DNA of 64,000 nucleotides, taken from assembly GCF_030128875.1 (NCBI RefSeq), contig NZ_CP124620.1, forward strand, positions 1,364,001 through 1,428,000, written 5' to 3'. A program made the translations under genes and the position numbers. The DNA comes from Stenotrophomonas sp. BIO128-Bstrain. Lineage in GTDB: Bacteria > Pseudomonadota > Gammaproteobacteria > Xanthomonadales > Xanthomonadaceae. A model generated the notes under the pieces. The model saw nothing but the letters and a program-made list of their open reading frames with translations, had not been told where the DNA came from and made no database searches. Numbering within the stretch: position 1 is the stretch's first letter; each line of letters begins with the position of its first letter. Below, one piece after another: positions 1 to 8,819 of this stretch.

Positions 1-458
1 CCCCACAGGAACAGGTCGGCCAGCGGCAGTTCGATGCCATAGGTGGTGGCCGATTCGGCCAGCAGCGCCTGGCTGCTCTTGTTCAATCCATCCAGCGTGG
101 CGTAGTACTTCAGGCGCGGGGAGTAGATCGTCAGGGCCTTGCCGTCGTAGAAGAGCTGGCGGTGCTGCTGGTCGCTCTGGATTTCCGCGAAGAAGTGGTC
201 CGGTCCAAGCACGCGATACGTGACGGTGCCAGGCAACGCGATCTTCTGGCCATCATCGAGCACATACTCGGTGCTGGTCGTGGCGCTGAGTGAGAAGTGC
301 GGCAGGGCGCGCAGGGCGGTGCCCATGCGGGTCAGGGCCTGGATCGCCTCGGCATCGATCGTCGCCGGCGCGGTCTGCGCGGCAAGCGGCGGCGGTGACA
401 ACAGCAGCGGTCCGGCCAAGACCAGGGCCAACAGCAGGCGCGACGGGGTGCGCGGCAT
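1..458 (-). CDS. DUF2092 family exported protein (3' end outside window)
   Basis: The first 152 residues are visible and the gene runs off the left edge. It begins with a classic Sec signal peptide: a basic MPRTPSR start, a Leu-rich core, and likely cleavage after LAA. The mature part (ALPHFSLSATTSTEYVLDDGQK, then YDGKALTIYSPRLKYYA) resembles DUF2092, periplasmic proteins with a LolA/LolB-like half-barrel that may bind a lipid or hydrophobic ligand. That role is inferred from the fold; no biochemical function is established. The ATG at 458 was chosen because it gives the intact signal peptide. The next gene upstream, also on the minus strand, stops at 614, so this may be the second gene of a loose pair. 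Confidence 0.7.
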   Translation of the reverse strand, partial: MPRTPSRLLLALVLAGPLLLSPPPLAAQTAPATIDAEAIQALTRMGTALRALPHFSLSATTSTEYVLDDGQKIALPGTVTYRVLGPDHFFAEIQSDQQHRQLFYDGKALTIYSPRLKYYATLDGLNKSSQALLAESATTYGIELPLADLFLW

Positions 459-613
459 GACGGTCTCCAGAGTGTCGTCGATGGGCCGCGCGACCGGCCG
501 GCCCTGTTGACACTCTGCGGACCGCCCACGCCGCGGACAACCGGAGTTACACGGTAAGCCGCTAGGTATTTATACGCAGTCGCCGGCCGCACACCGGCGC
601 CTGCGCGGTGCGC
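459..613. other. intergenic spacer, possible minus-strand promoter
   Basis: These 155 bases separate two minus-strand genes. Read on the minus strand, TATAAATAC around 568-578 resembles a -10 element and could serve the DUF2092 gene. I do not see a convincing -35, and no terminator hairpin is obvious for the upstream peptidase gene. Confidence 0.25.
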
Positions 614-2506
614 TCAGGGGGCGCGGGCGGAGGGTGGCCCGCCGGCGGCGATCCAGTCCTCGACCGCCTGGCTGACCACCGTCATCGGCATCGCCCCATT
701 GCCCAGGATCAGGTCGTGGAAGGCGCGGATGTCGAAGCGGTCGCCCAGTTGCCTGCGGGCGTGCTCGCGCAGTTCCAGCAGGCGCAGCTGGCCCATCTTG
801 TAGGACGACGCCTGGCCGGGCTGCACCAGGTAGCGATAGACCTCGATGCGGACATCGCCCGGCGTCATCCCGGTCTTGGCCTGCATGTAGGCCATCGCCT
901 GTTCGGGCGTCCACTGCTTGCGGTGCAGGCCGGTATCCACCACCAGCCGTACCGAGCGGAACATTTCGGCCTGCAGCCGACCGAGGTCACCGGCGGGGTC
1001 GTCCCGATACACGCCGGCCTCGGCCATCAACTGTTCGGCATACAGCGCCCAGCCCTCGCTGAACGCACTCGGGTTGAGGCTGCGGCGCAGCATCGGCAGG
1101 TCGGTGAGGGTCTGGCCGATCGAGATCTGGAAGTGATGGCCGGGCGAGCCCTCGTGATAGGTGAGGGTGGGAATGCTCCAGCGCGTATTGGAGGTGATAT
1201 CGCCCAGGTTGATGAAGAACGTGCCCGGCCGCGAGCCGTCCATCGCCGGGGGGTAGTAGTAACCGCCCGGCGAGGTGGCCTGCATGTGCGTGGGCACTGG
1301 CTGCACCACCAGTTTCTGCGCGGGCAGGTGGCCGAAGTAGGTGGGCAGGATCGGGCCCAGGTCGCTCAGCCGCTGCTGGATGTCGCCGATCAGCGCCTGG
1401 CGGCCGGCATCGCTGTCCGGATACAGGTAGCGCGGATCCTTGCGTAGCGTCTCGATCCGCGCGGCAACCGTGCCGTCGCGCAGACCCAGCTGCTTCAGGC
1501 GTGCATCCATGGCCTTGTCCAGGCGCGCGACTTCGCGCAGGCCGATCTGGTGGATCGCATCGGCATCCAGATCGGTGCTGGTGTACCAGCGCAGTGCCGC
1601 GTCGTAATACGCCTTGCCCTCGGGCAGGGCCCACACCCCCTTGTTGCCGGGATGGGTGGCCAGCTTGGCCTGCACGTCATCGAGCAGGCGCTGGTACCCC
1701 GGATTGACGGCGTCGCGCACGGCGGTGGTCGCCTCGGCGATCAGCTCTGCCCGGCGCGGGGCGGCGATGGCGGGGACCTTGTCCACTTTGCGCTGCAGTG
1801 ACTGCACCCACAGGCTGTTTTCCGGTGCGGGCGCGAGCAGCGTACGGAACTGGTTGGCCGCCCCCTCCAGCGCCACCTCAGGCGGCACCACACCCTGGCG
1901 GGCCTGCATGTCCATGTTGGCCCGGACCTGGTTCAGCTTGGGCCCCATGGCCCGCAGGCGCGCGATGTAGTGGCGTGCACTGGTGTCATCGGTCACCGCG
2001 TGCTGGTTGTCCATGAACTGCGGCAGGTTGACCGGCAGGCTGAACAGTTGATCCACCGCGTAGGTGCTGCCGCCAACCGGCAACCATGCTGCGGCCCACG
2101 GCACCTCCATCAGATCGATCTGGGCCTGGTAGAACCAGCGCGCGAGCCCGTCGCTCAGACGCTGCTGCGGATCCAGTGGCGCGCCGTGCCAGGCCTTGAT
2201 CTGGGCGAGGTTGTCGGCCATCGCGCGGCGGTTGACCTCGCGCCGCGCCAGCGAGACGTCGGTCAACTGGTCGGACAGATCACCCGCTGCGTCGCCGCTG
2301 ATGCCCAGCATCGTGCGCAGTTCGGGATCGGCGTTGATCGCGGCCATCGTCTGCGCATCGAGCAGTGCGTTGAACGAGGCGGGGGCAACGGCACGTGAGT
2401 TCGCAGGCGTCTGTGCACGCGCCTCCGGGACAGGAAGGGCCACCGCGCCAGCGATGGCGAAGGCAAGCAGGGCAGGGGCAACGCGGGCGGGCGTGATCGG
2501 AAACAC
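614..2506 (-). CDS. DUF885 family exported metallopeptidase
   Basis: This is a 630-residue protein with a Sec signal peptide (hydrophobic residues about 9-28, likely cleavage near ARAQ). The zinc-binding motif HEGSPGHH lies at 451-458 and a second conserved acid (E484 in SEGWALYAEQ) follows, the spacing expected for DUF885 proteins, which are gluzincin-like peptidases. Length and motif layout match the family; the substrate is unknown. The start is GTG at 2506, preceded by GGAG eight bases upstream; this start leaves the signal peptide intact. A periplasmic or membrane-anchored oligopeptidase role is likely. The upstream spacer to the divergent TonB receptor gene is 424 bp and probably carries both promoters. 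Confidence 0.85.
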   Translation of the reverse strand: MFPITPARVAPALLAFAIAGAVALPVPEARAQTPANSRAVAPASFNALLDAQTMAAINADPELRTMLGISGDAAGDLSDQLTDVSLARREVNRRAMADNLAQIKAWHGAPLDPQQRLSDGLARWFYQAQIDLMEVPWAAAWLPVGGSTYAVDQLFSLPVNLPQFMDNQHAVTDDTSARHYIARLRAMGPKLNQVRANMDMQARQGVVPPEVALEGAANQFRTLLAPAPENSLWVQSLQRKVDKVPAIAAPRRAELIAEATTAVRDAVNPGYQRLLDDVQAKLATHPGNKGVWALPEGKAYYDAALRWYTSTDLDADAIHQIGLREVARLDKAMDARLKQLGLRDGTVAARIETLRKDPRYLYPDSDAGRQALIGDIQQRLSDLGPILPTYFGHLPAQKLVVQPVPTHMQATSPGGYYYPPAMDGSRPGTFFINLGDITSNTRWSIPTLTYHEGSPGHHFQISIGQTLTDLPMLRRSLNPSAFSEGWALYAEQLMAEAGVYRDDPAGDLGRLQAEMFRSVRLVVDTGLHRKQWTPEQAMAYMQAKTGMTPGDVRIEVYRYLVQPGQASSYKMGQLRLLELREHARRQLGDRFDIRAFHDLILGNGAMPMTVVSQAVEDWIAAGGPPSARAP

Positions 2507-2930
2507 GGGGCGATCTCCGTTGGCGGGCAGGCTGCGCGAAGGCTACGCCTGCGCGTGTGCGCCTGCATCTGCGGATCGTCATGGCCGCGCAGGCGGCGGC
2601 ATCGGGCGGTCGTTGGCCGTCGGGCGGCAAACACCGTCGGCTATGTGGATATGCCCATGGGTAAGGGCGTTGGTCGCTGCGCCGCCACCGCCATCGAGTG
2701 AAATCAGTGACTTGAGCGAGGGCGATGGCGGAGGCGTCCGGGCGCGCGAGGGTACGCCCGGCGGGGTGGATTGACGCTCTGCAGCAAGTTTGCAACATGG
2801 GCCGCAGGTCACCCGGGGGAGCCTGTCTTGCCTGCCTTCCATCTGCCACGGCGATGTCGCCGTTGACGTGCCACCTGCGCCGCGCTCCATCGTCTTTTGC
2901 GGGCCTCGCCCGATCTCTGCGGAAGTTGCC
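2507..2930. promoter_or_regulatory. divergent promoter region with a long hairpin
   Basis: This 424-bp gap lies between the DUF885 gene (leftward) and the TonB receptor gene (rightward). It contains an imperfect inverted repeat: CGCC-A-CCGCCATCG (2683-2696) pairs with CGATGGCGG-A-GGCG (2723-2736), with only an A-A mismatch, around a 26-base AT-richer loop. It could be a leader RNA structure for the receptor operon. No Fur-box-like sequence was seen here. Confidence 0.4.
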
Positions 2931-5606
2931 ATGAATCCTCGCGCCACCGTGCTGCGACGTCGCCGTCTGTCCGTCGCCGTGTTTGCCAGCCTGCTCTCCA
3001 CCCTGCCGGTCCACGCCCAATCACCCGGCGACGCCCCGGCGGTCACCCAGCTCGACCAGCTCACCGTGCTCGGCAGCCGCACCCAGGCACGCACCGTGCT
3101 GGAGTCCCCGGTCCCGATCGACGTGCTCGGCGCCGAGGACATCCGCAGCAGCGGCTACACCGACATCAGCCAGATCCTGCAGTCGCTGCTGCCCTCGTTC
3201 AATTTCCCGCACCCGACCACGCCGGACGGCAACACCCATATCCGCTCGGCAACGCTGCGCGGGCTGTCGCCGGATCAGACCCTGGTGCTGGTCAACGGCA
3301 AGCGCCGGCATGCCAGTGCCTGGGTCAACACCGGCGGTACGGTGGGCAAGGGCGCGGTCTCCACCGATCTGAATGCCATCCCGGTCAGCGCGATCGAGCG
3401 GGTGGAGGTGCTGCGCGATGGGGCGTCCGCCCAGTACGGGTCCGATGCGATCGCCGGGGTGATCAACATCGTGCTGCGCGAGGATGCCGGGTTTGAAGGT
3501 CGCGTCAGCCGCGGTACCACCCGCGATGGCGGCGGTGGTACGACGGCCGTCGCGCTCGATACCGGCGTGGCCTTTGCCGAGGGCGGTGGCCTGCACCTGA
3601 CCTGGGACTATCGTGACCGCAAGGCTGCCAACCGCGCACTGCCCGATACCCGCCAGCAGTACTTCGGCATCGGCCGCAACGGGGCACCGGTGGCACCATC
3701 AAGCACCTTCGGCTCCGGCACCGGCCTGGCCCCGATCGGCGGTGCGGCCGCCGGTGCGGTCGCCGATCCACGTGAGGCCACCATCGATCGCGATGCGCTG
3801 TGGCGTTTCGCCGATTCGGCCGATACCGTCGAGAAAACCGTGTTCGGCAACCTGCGCAAGCCGCTGGCCTGGGCCGAGGGCCTGGAGGCCTACGCCTTCG
3901 GCGGCTATGGGGTGAGCGAAGGCAGCTCCAATGCCTCATTGCGCCGCGCCGGCCAGGTCGAGAACGTGCGTGCGATCTACCCGGACGGATTCCTGCCGTG
4001 GGTCGATACCCAAAGCACCAATGCGTCGCTTGGTGCGGGCATCAAAGGCCTGCTCGGTGACTGGCACTGGGACCTGAGCAGCGTCTACGGACGCAACAAG
4101 CTGGTCTACCGCACCCGCAACACGCTCAACGCCACGCTGGGTGCCGACAGCCCGACCGCGTTCTACAACGGCGCGCTGGAGGCCTCGCAGTGGACCACCA
4201 ACCTGGATGCCAACAACAGTATCGAGCTGGGCTGGCATGCGCCGCTGCGACTCGCGCTGGGCGCGGAGTTCCGCCGCGATACCTACGGCATTTCGCCGGG
4301 CGAACTGAACTCGTATGTGTGGGGGCCGGCACGGGTGCTCGATGGTCCGTCCGCCGGCAGCGTGCCGACCATCGGCTCGCAGGGCTTCGCCGGCATCCAG
4401 CCGGCCGATGCGGGCAACCACCATCGGCACAACATCTCGGCCTATGCCGAGGCCGAGACTGACGTCACCGACCGCTTCCTGGTCTCGCTGGCAGGGCGCT
4501 GGGAGGACTACAGCGATTTCGGCAGCACCACCAACGGCAAGCTCGCACTGCGCTACCAGCTCGATGGCGGGGTCGCGCTGCGCGCCTCGGTCAGCAGCGG
4601 CTTCCATGCGCCCGCACTGGCCCAGCAGTACTTCAGTTCCACCAGCAGCCGCACCCTCAACAATGCCGTCACCGGGGTGGCGGAGTACGTGCTGGTGCGC
4701 ACCGCGCCAGTGGATACCGTGGAAGCGCGCGCGCTGGGCGCGCGGTCGCTGGAGCCGGAACAGGCCACCAATCTCACCGCCGGCCTCACCTGGGGCATCG
4801 GCGGGCTCAGCGCATCACTGGATGTGTACCGGATCGATATCGATGACCGCATCTTCCTTTCCAGCAACTTCGTCGATGCAGCCGGCTCCACCGCGATCCG
4901 CGACTACCTCGCGGCGCTGGGTTCACCGGGGGTGACCAGCGTGCGCTACTTCAGCAATGCCGCAGATACCCGCACCACCGGCGTGGATGCGTCGGCACGC
5001 TACCTGTGGGACCTTGCCGATCATGGCCGGCTGACCGCGACCGTCGCCTACAACCGCAACAAGACGGAGCTGACCCACGTCGCCTCGACCCCGTCGCAGC
5101 TCACCGCGCTCGGCGTGCGCACACCGTTGTTCGATGTCACCGAGCGCACCCGCGTGGAGAAGGGCCAGCCGCGCGACAACCTGACGCTCGCGCTGGGCTG
5201 GGACGTGGGCCGCTGGGGCCTGCACCTGGGCACGCACCGCTACGGTGAGATCGAAGGGGTGGCGGCGACCAACCAAAGTGCGGCCAACGTCGCTGCCTTC
5301 GCGCAGGGCTCGACCCGCTTCCGCACGCTGCCGACCGAAGCCGGTACGGCGGGCAATGTCGACGTGATCCAGACGCTGGAGGCGCGCTGGGTCACTGATC
5401 TGGACATCGCGTTCCGCGCCACCGACACGGTCACGCTGGTGGTGGGCGCGAACAATCTGTTCAATACCTATCCCACCCGCAACATCGCCACCACCCCGCA
5501 GGTCTCCGGTGCGGATACCTTTGGCGTGTTCCCGTACAGCGAACTGTCGCCGTTCGGCTGGAGTGGCACGTATTACTACGCCCGCCTGGAGGCCCGTTTC
5601 CAATGA
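2931..5606 (+). CDS. TonB-dependent outer-membrane receptor
   Basis: This 891-residue receptor has a signal peptide (basic RRRRLSV, hydrophobic core, cleavage after VHAQ) and a TonB-box-like stretch (LDQLTVLG) just behind it. A plug domain follows with LVLVNGKRRH and the ERVEVLRDGASAQYGSDAIAGVINI motif region at its end. A 22-strand barrel would fill the rest and ends in aromatic F (LEARFQ). It should import a ligand too large or scarce for porins, powered by TonB-ExbBD. The ligand cannot be read from sequence; the plug resembles receptors for organic compounds more than classical siderophore receptors. ATG 2931 was chosen over an upstream in-frame start because it has GGAAG five bases before it and exposes the signal peptide. 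Its TGA overlaps the next start codon (ATGA). Confidence 0.88.
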   Translation: MNPRATVLRRRRLSVAVFASLLSTLPVHAQSPGDAPAVTQLDQLTVLGSRTQARTVLESPVPIDVLGAEDIRSSGYTDISQILQSLLPSFNFPHPTTPDGNTHIRSATLRGLSPDQTLVLVNGKRRHASAWVNTGGTVGKGAVSTDLNAIPVSAIERVEVLRDGASAQYGSDAIAGVINIVLREDAGFEGRVSRGTTRDGGGGTTAVALDTGVAFAEGGGLHLTWDYRDRKAANRALPDTRQQYFGIGRNGAPVAPSSTFGSGTGLAPIGGAAAGAVADPREATIDRDALWRFADSADTVEKTVFGNLRKPLAWAEGLEAYAFGGYGVSEGSSNASLRRAGQVENVRAIYPDGFLPWVDTQSTNASLGAGIKGLLGDWHWDLSSVYGRNKLVYRTRNTLNATLGADSPTAFYNGALEASQWTTNLDANNSIELGWHAPLRLALGAEFRRDTYGISPGELNSYVWGPARVLDGPSAGSVPTIGSQGFAGIQPADAGNHHRHNISAYAEAETDVTDRFLVSLAGRWEDYSDFGSTTNGKLALRYQLDGGVALRASVSSGFHAPALAQQYFSSTSSRTLNNAVTGVAEYVLVRTAPVDTVEARALGARSLEPEQATNLTAGLTWGIGGLSASLDVYRIDIDDRIFLSSNFVDAAGSTAIRDYLAALGSPGVTSVRYFSNAADTRTTGVDASARYLWDLADHGRLTATVAYNRNKTELTHVASTPSQLTALGVRTPLFDVTERTRVEKGQPRDNLTLALGWDVGRWGLHLGTHRYGEIEGVAATNQSAANVAAFAQGSTRFRTLPTEAGTAGNVDVIQTLEARWVTDLDIAFRATDTVTLVVGANNLFNTYPTRNIATTPQVSGADTFGVFPYSELSPFGWSGTYYYARLEARFQ

Positions 5607-6757
5607 CCCGTCCCACGATGACAGGCACGCTACCTGCCGACCCGCAGCGCCGGCACTGGCTGCGTGCCGGCCTGACCACGGCGGCGGTAGCCGCGCTGGC
5701 GCCGGTGGCCGGATCGGCCGCTGCGGCCGCACCGTCCGCCGCCGCCGACACCGCTATCGATGTGCTGCGGCTGGACCTCAACGAAAGCAGCTACGGTCCC
5801 TCGCCGAAGGTGGGGCCGGCCGTGCAGCGTGCGCTGGTGGAAGCGCCGCGCTACGTGAGCGCCGCCCAGTTGCAGGCCCTGCAGGTGCAGATCGCCACGC
5901 TGGAAGGGGTCGCGCCGGAGCAGGTCATCGTCGGTGAAGTGCTGGAAGCACTTGGCCAGCACCTGGCGCTGAGCGAAGGTGCCGGTGGCTTCATCTACTC
6001 GGTGCCCGGCTATGGCGCGCTGGTGGATGCGGCCAGGCCCTTTGGCGGGCGGGCGGTGGAAGTGCCGTTGAACGCGCGGCTGGAGAATGACCTGCCCGCA
6101 TTGCTGGCCACGATCGCGCCGGACACCCGCGCGCTGTTCGTGGTCAATCCGCACAATCCCTCGGGCACGCTCAGCCCAGGCGCGGACTTCGATCGTTTCG
6201 TGAGCGCCGCGCAGGCGCGCACGCTGGTGATCGTCGATGAGGCCTACCTGGACTACCGTGAGGATGCGGCCGCGTTGAGCGCGGTGCGCCTGCTGCGGCA
6301 GGGCCAGAACGTGGTGGTGTTCCGCACGCTGGGCAAGATCCACGCGCTGGCGGGTCTGCAGGTCGGCTATGCGCTGGCCCCGACCGGGCTGGCCGGAGCG
6401 CTGCGTCAGCGCGGGGTAGGGGGCGCGCACGCGCAGAACCAGCTCTCTCTCGCCGCGGCAGCGGCTGCGCTGGCCGATACCGTCCACGTGGCCCAGGTCC
6501 GGCGCAGCGTTGCGCTGGAGCGGCAGCGCTGGCAGCAGGTGCTGACCGGGCTGGGCCTGCGTTCTACCGAGGCCGCCGGCAATTTCGTGTTCGTCGACAC
6601 CGGGCGCCCGCATGCAGCCGTCGCAGCCGGGTTGCTGCAGCAGGGCGTGCGCATCGCGCGGGTGTTCGCCCCGTATGACACCTGGGTGCGGATCACCATC
6701 GGCACGCCGGCGGAGAACCGGCGCGCGCAGCAGGCCTTGGGTCACGTGCTGGCCTAG
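5603..6757 (+). CDS. Tat-exported PLP-dependent aminotransferase-like protein
   Basis: This 384-residue fold-type I aminotransferase resembles HisC. It starts with a twin-arginine signal (QRRHWLRAG, then an Ala-rich stretch to about residue 47), so it is predicted to be exported folded with cofactor. Visible PLP-site residues are N185 (NPHNPSGT), D212 and Y215 (VDEAYLDY) and the Schiff-base K245 (TLGKIHALAG). The usual Arg in the following AGLRxGY motif is Gln253 here; in HisC-like enzymes that Arg contacts the PLP phosphate. Start ATG overlaps the receptor stop by four bases, so the two are translationally coupled and probably act on the same substrate. The true reaction is unknown, and a non-catalytic binding role is possible. 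The stop shares CTAG with the convergent gene. Confidence 0.82.
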   Translation: MTRPTMTGTLPADPQRRHWLRAGLTTAAVAALAPVAGSAAAAAPSAAADTAIDVLRLDLNESSYGPSPKVGPAVQRALVEAPRYVSAAQLQALQVQIATLEGVAPEQVIVGEVLEALGQHLALSEGAGGFIYSVPGYGALVDAARPFGGRAVEVPLNARLENDLPALLATIAPDTRALFVVNPHNPSGTLSPGADFDRFVSAAQARTLVIVDEAYLDYREDAAALSAVRLLRQGQNVVVFRTLGKIHALAGLQVGYALAPTGLAGALRQRGVGGAHAQNQLSLAAAAAALADTVHVAQVRRSVALERQRWQQVLTGLGLRSTEAAGNFVFVDTGRPHAAVAAGLLQQGVRIARVFAPYDTWVRITIGTPAENRRAQQALGHVLA

Positions 6758-8541
6758 CCGCGGATGCGCTCGAAGCCGTCCGCGCTCCAGTCCTCGCTGC
6801 CCACCCCGTGGTGGATGACGAACAGCCCCTGCGGATCGTAGCGGCGCTTGGCGGCCTGAAGGCGAGGGTAGTTCGGTCCCCAGAATGCCTGCTGCCAGTC
6901 TGTCTGGAAGTAGTCGCTCTCGGAGACGTACGCCGGTGCGGACGGGGCCACCGCGCTCAGCGCCTGGTAGGCGCGCGCTACGTTCAAGGCCCCCCGGCGT
7001 GCACGGGGCTCGTCCACCTTCAGGCCCAGGCCCGGGAAGATCGGTCCGCCGGCATTGCCGATGATGGCCAGCGCGAAGGCATCCAGCACCGCAGGATGGG
7101 TGGCGGTGTCACGGCTGGCCGCCAGCGCAGCGGCCGGGGCACCGAACAGGCCCTTGTTGCAGTGCAGGCCGACATCCATGTGCTCGGCCGCAGCGCAGAT
7201 CGCGGCCGCCGCCTGCTCACGCCGCGCATCATCCAGCAAGCCCGACGGCAGCCAGGCCGAGGCGTAGCCGTGCAGGAACCAGCCGACCTGGCCCTGATCG
7301 CCCTTCCACAGCATGTGCCGCGGCGAGGCACCCGCGCGGGTGTCCTCGGCGATGAACCCGGGGGCATGCTGTCGGAAGAAATCGGCATCCCAGAAATCGC
7401 GGGCCGGCATCGCCAGGGCCTGCAGGGGGTCGGTGATCGTGTAGGCCGGCCGTGCACGCACCCATGCCAGGAACGGCGACCAGGTGGCTTCGGCCGCGTC
7501 GCGCGACAGCCCCTGGAACACCATCGAGACCGAGAGCCGGCGCGTGTCGGTGAAGGTGATCTGCTCGCCCCAGTGCGCGTTGCACAGCGTGTCGCGGTAG
7601 AAGCGCAGCATCTCCGCCGCCAGCGCCTGCCAGCTGGCGTCGTCGCTGGCCTGGATCTGGCAGGAGACGCCGCCGAACGTGTCGGGCAGGGCATGGGTGC
7701 GCAGCGTCATCCGGGTCACGATCCCGAAGCTCGCCGCACAGCCGCCCTTGAGGGCCCAGAACAGTTCCGGGTCGTTGTCGGCGTTGACGATGCGGATCTG
7801 GCCGTCGGCGGTGACGATCTCGGCCTCGAGCAGGCTGGCCGCCGCCGTGCCATGCGCCTTGGAGAAGCTGCCGAAGCCGCCGCCGGTGACCAGGCCGGTC
7901 ACCCCCACCGAGGTGCAGCCGCCGCCCTGGACATAGCGCCCACCGCGGGTGGTGACCGCATCGTAGGCATCGATCCACATGGCCCCGGCGCCAACGCTCA
8001 CCGCTGGCTGTGGCGCCGTGCCCGGGCGCGCGTTGTGGGCCACAAAGGCGTCATGCAGCTCGACCTGGTTCATCGCGCGGGTCCAGACCAGCAGCGAATC
8101 CGGCGCGCAGGACGTGCCGTGGTAGCTGTGCCCACCGCCTTTGACCACCAGCCGCAGCCGGTGGGTACGGGCGAAGTTCACCGCGGCGGCAACGTCGGCG
8201 CTGTTGGCGGCCGAGACCACCTTGGCACTCGGTACGGAGCGCCACGCCCCGAAGTAGCCACTGGTCTGGGTCAGGGCGGGCTGGTCACCGAGGAAGAAGG
8301 GGTTCTGCAACTGCTCCAGGGCGGCCGCGCGGGTGGCAGGGTCGGCCAGGAACGGCGACTGGGGGACCGACAGCCGGCCGCCTACCGCACGCGACAGCCG
8401 GTCCCACTCGGCCGCCGCCGGCCAGGCCGCGCTCCCCGGCCGCACCCTCGCACCGGTCGCCGCGAAGGCGGGGCCGGCCTTGAGCAGCGTGGGCAGCAGG
8501 GGCAGGGTCAGCCCGGCTTTGAGGCAATCGCGTCGTTTCAT
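6754..8541 (-). CDS. Tat-exported FAD-linked oxidase, berberine-bridge type
   Basis: This 595-residue protein has a twin-arginine-like leader (RRDCLKAG) and a hydrophobic stretch ending AFA. The FAD-binding type 4 domain occupies roughly 100-280, and a BBE domain sits at the C terminus (SDYFQTDWQQAFWG ... YDPQGLFVIHHG). H138 in the GGGHSYHG motif and C209 in GGGCTSVGVTG fall where bicovalent flavoproteins of the berberine-bridge and sugar-oxidase groups attach FAD, so a 6-S-cysteinyl, 8-alpha-histidyl flavin is likely. Substrates of relatives include sugars and alkaloid-like alcohols; none can be assigned here. ATG 8541 was chosen because it begins the Tat motif and is preceded by GGAA; longer in-frame starts add no family sequence. 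Confidence 0.83.
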   Translation of the reverse strand: MKRRDCLKAGLTLPLLPTLLKAGPAFAATGARVRPGSAAWPAAAEWDRLSRAVGGRLSVPQSPFLADPATRAAALEQLQNPFFLGDQPALTQTSGYFGAWRSVPSAKVVSAANSADVAAAVNFARTHRLRLVVKGGGHSYHGTSCAPDSLLVWTRAMNQVELHDAFVAHNARPGTAPQPAVSVGAGAMWIDAYDAVTTRGGRYVQGGGCTSVGVTGLVTGGGFGSFSKAHGTAAASLLEAEIVTADGQIRIVNADNDPELFWALKGGCAASFGIVTRMTLRTHALPDTFGGVSCQIQASDDASWQALAAEMLRFYRDTLCNAHWGEQITFTDTRRLSVSMVFQGLSRDAAEATWSPFLAWVRARPAYTITDPLQALAMPARDFWDADFFRQHAPGFIAEDTRAGASPRHMLWKGDQGQVGWFLHGYASAWLPSGLLDDARREQAAAAICAAAEHMDVGLHCNKGLFGAPAAALAASRDTATHPAVLDAFALAIIGNAGGPIFPGLGLKVDEPRARRGALNVARAYQALSAVAPSAPAYVSESDYFQTDWQQAFWGPNYPRLQAAKRRYDPQGLFVIHHGVGSEDWSADGFERIRG

Positions 8542-8819
8542 GGAAGTCGTTCCTTCGGTTGGCGCTGTGCGTGATGCCGATGAGTGTGATGCCGGCAAGG
8601 CCCAGCCGCACTGGCCTGGGGCTGGATTCCGGGGGTGAAGGGACGAATGGCGGCCGGTGTGGGGCGGCCGGTAGTCCGGCCCGACGAGCTGCCTGGCGTG
8701 GGGCAGCGGCCAGTAGTTTTCACCCGGGCCCGCCAGTAGTTCTGCGGTCGCCGAGCGGCTGGCTGCAACGCAGACTTCAGTGACGGACTTCCAACTGCCC
8801 CTCATTCACAGGACGCCCC
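8542..8819. promoter_or_regulatory. divergent spacer with CCRGTAGT direct repeats
   Basis: This 278-bp region lies between the flavin oxidase (leftward) and arylsulfatase (rightward). Three same-direction copies of CCRGTAGT occur at 8668-8675, 8710-8717 and 8733-8740. The last two share CCAGTAGTT and lie 23 bp apart, about two helical turns, which suits a dimeric regulator. No regulator gene is adjacent, and no clear -10/-35 pair was recognised. Confidence 0.3.
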
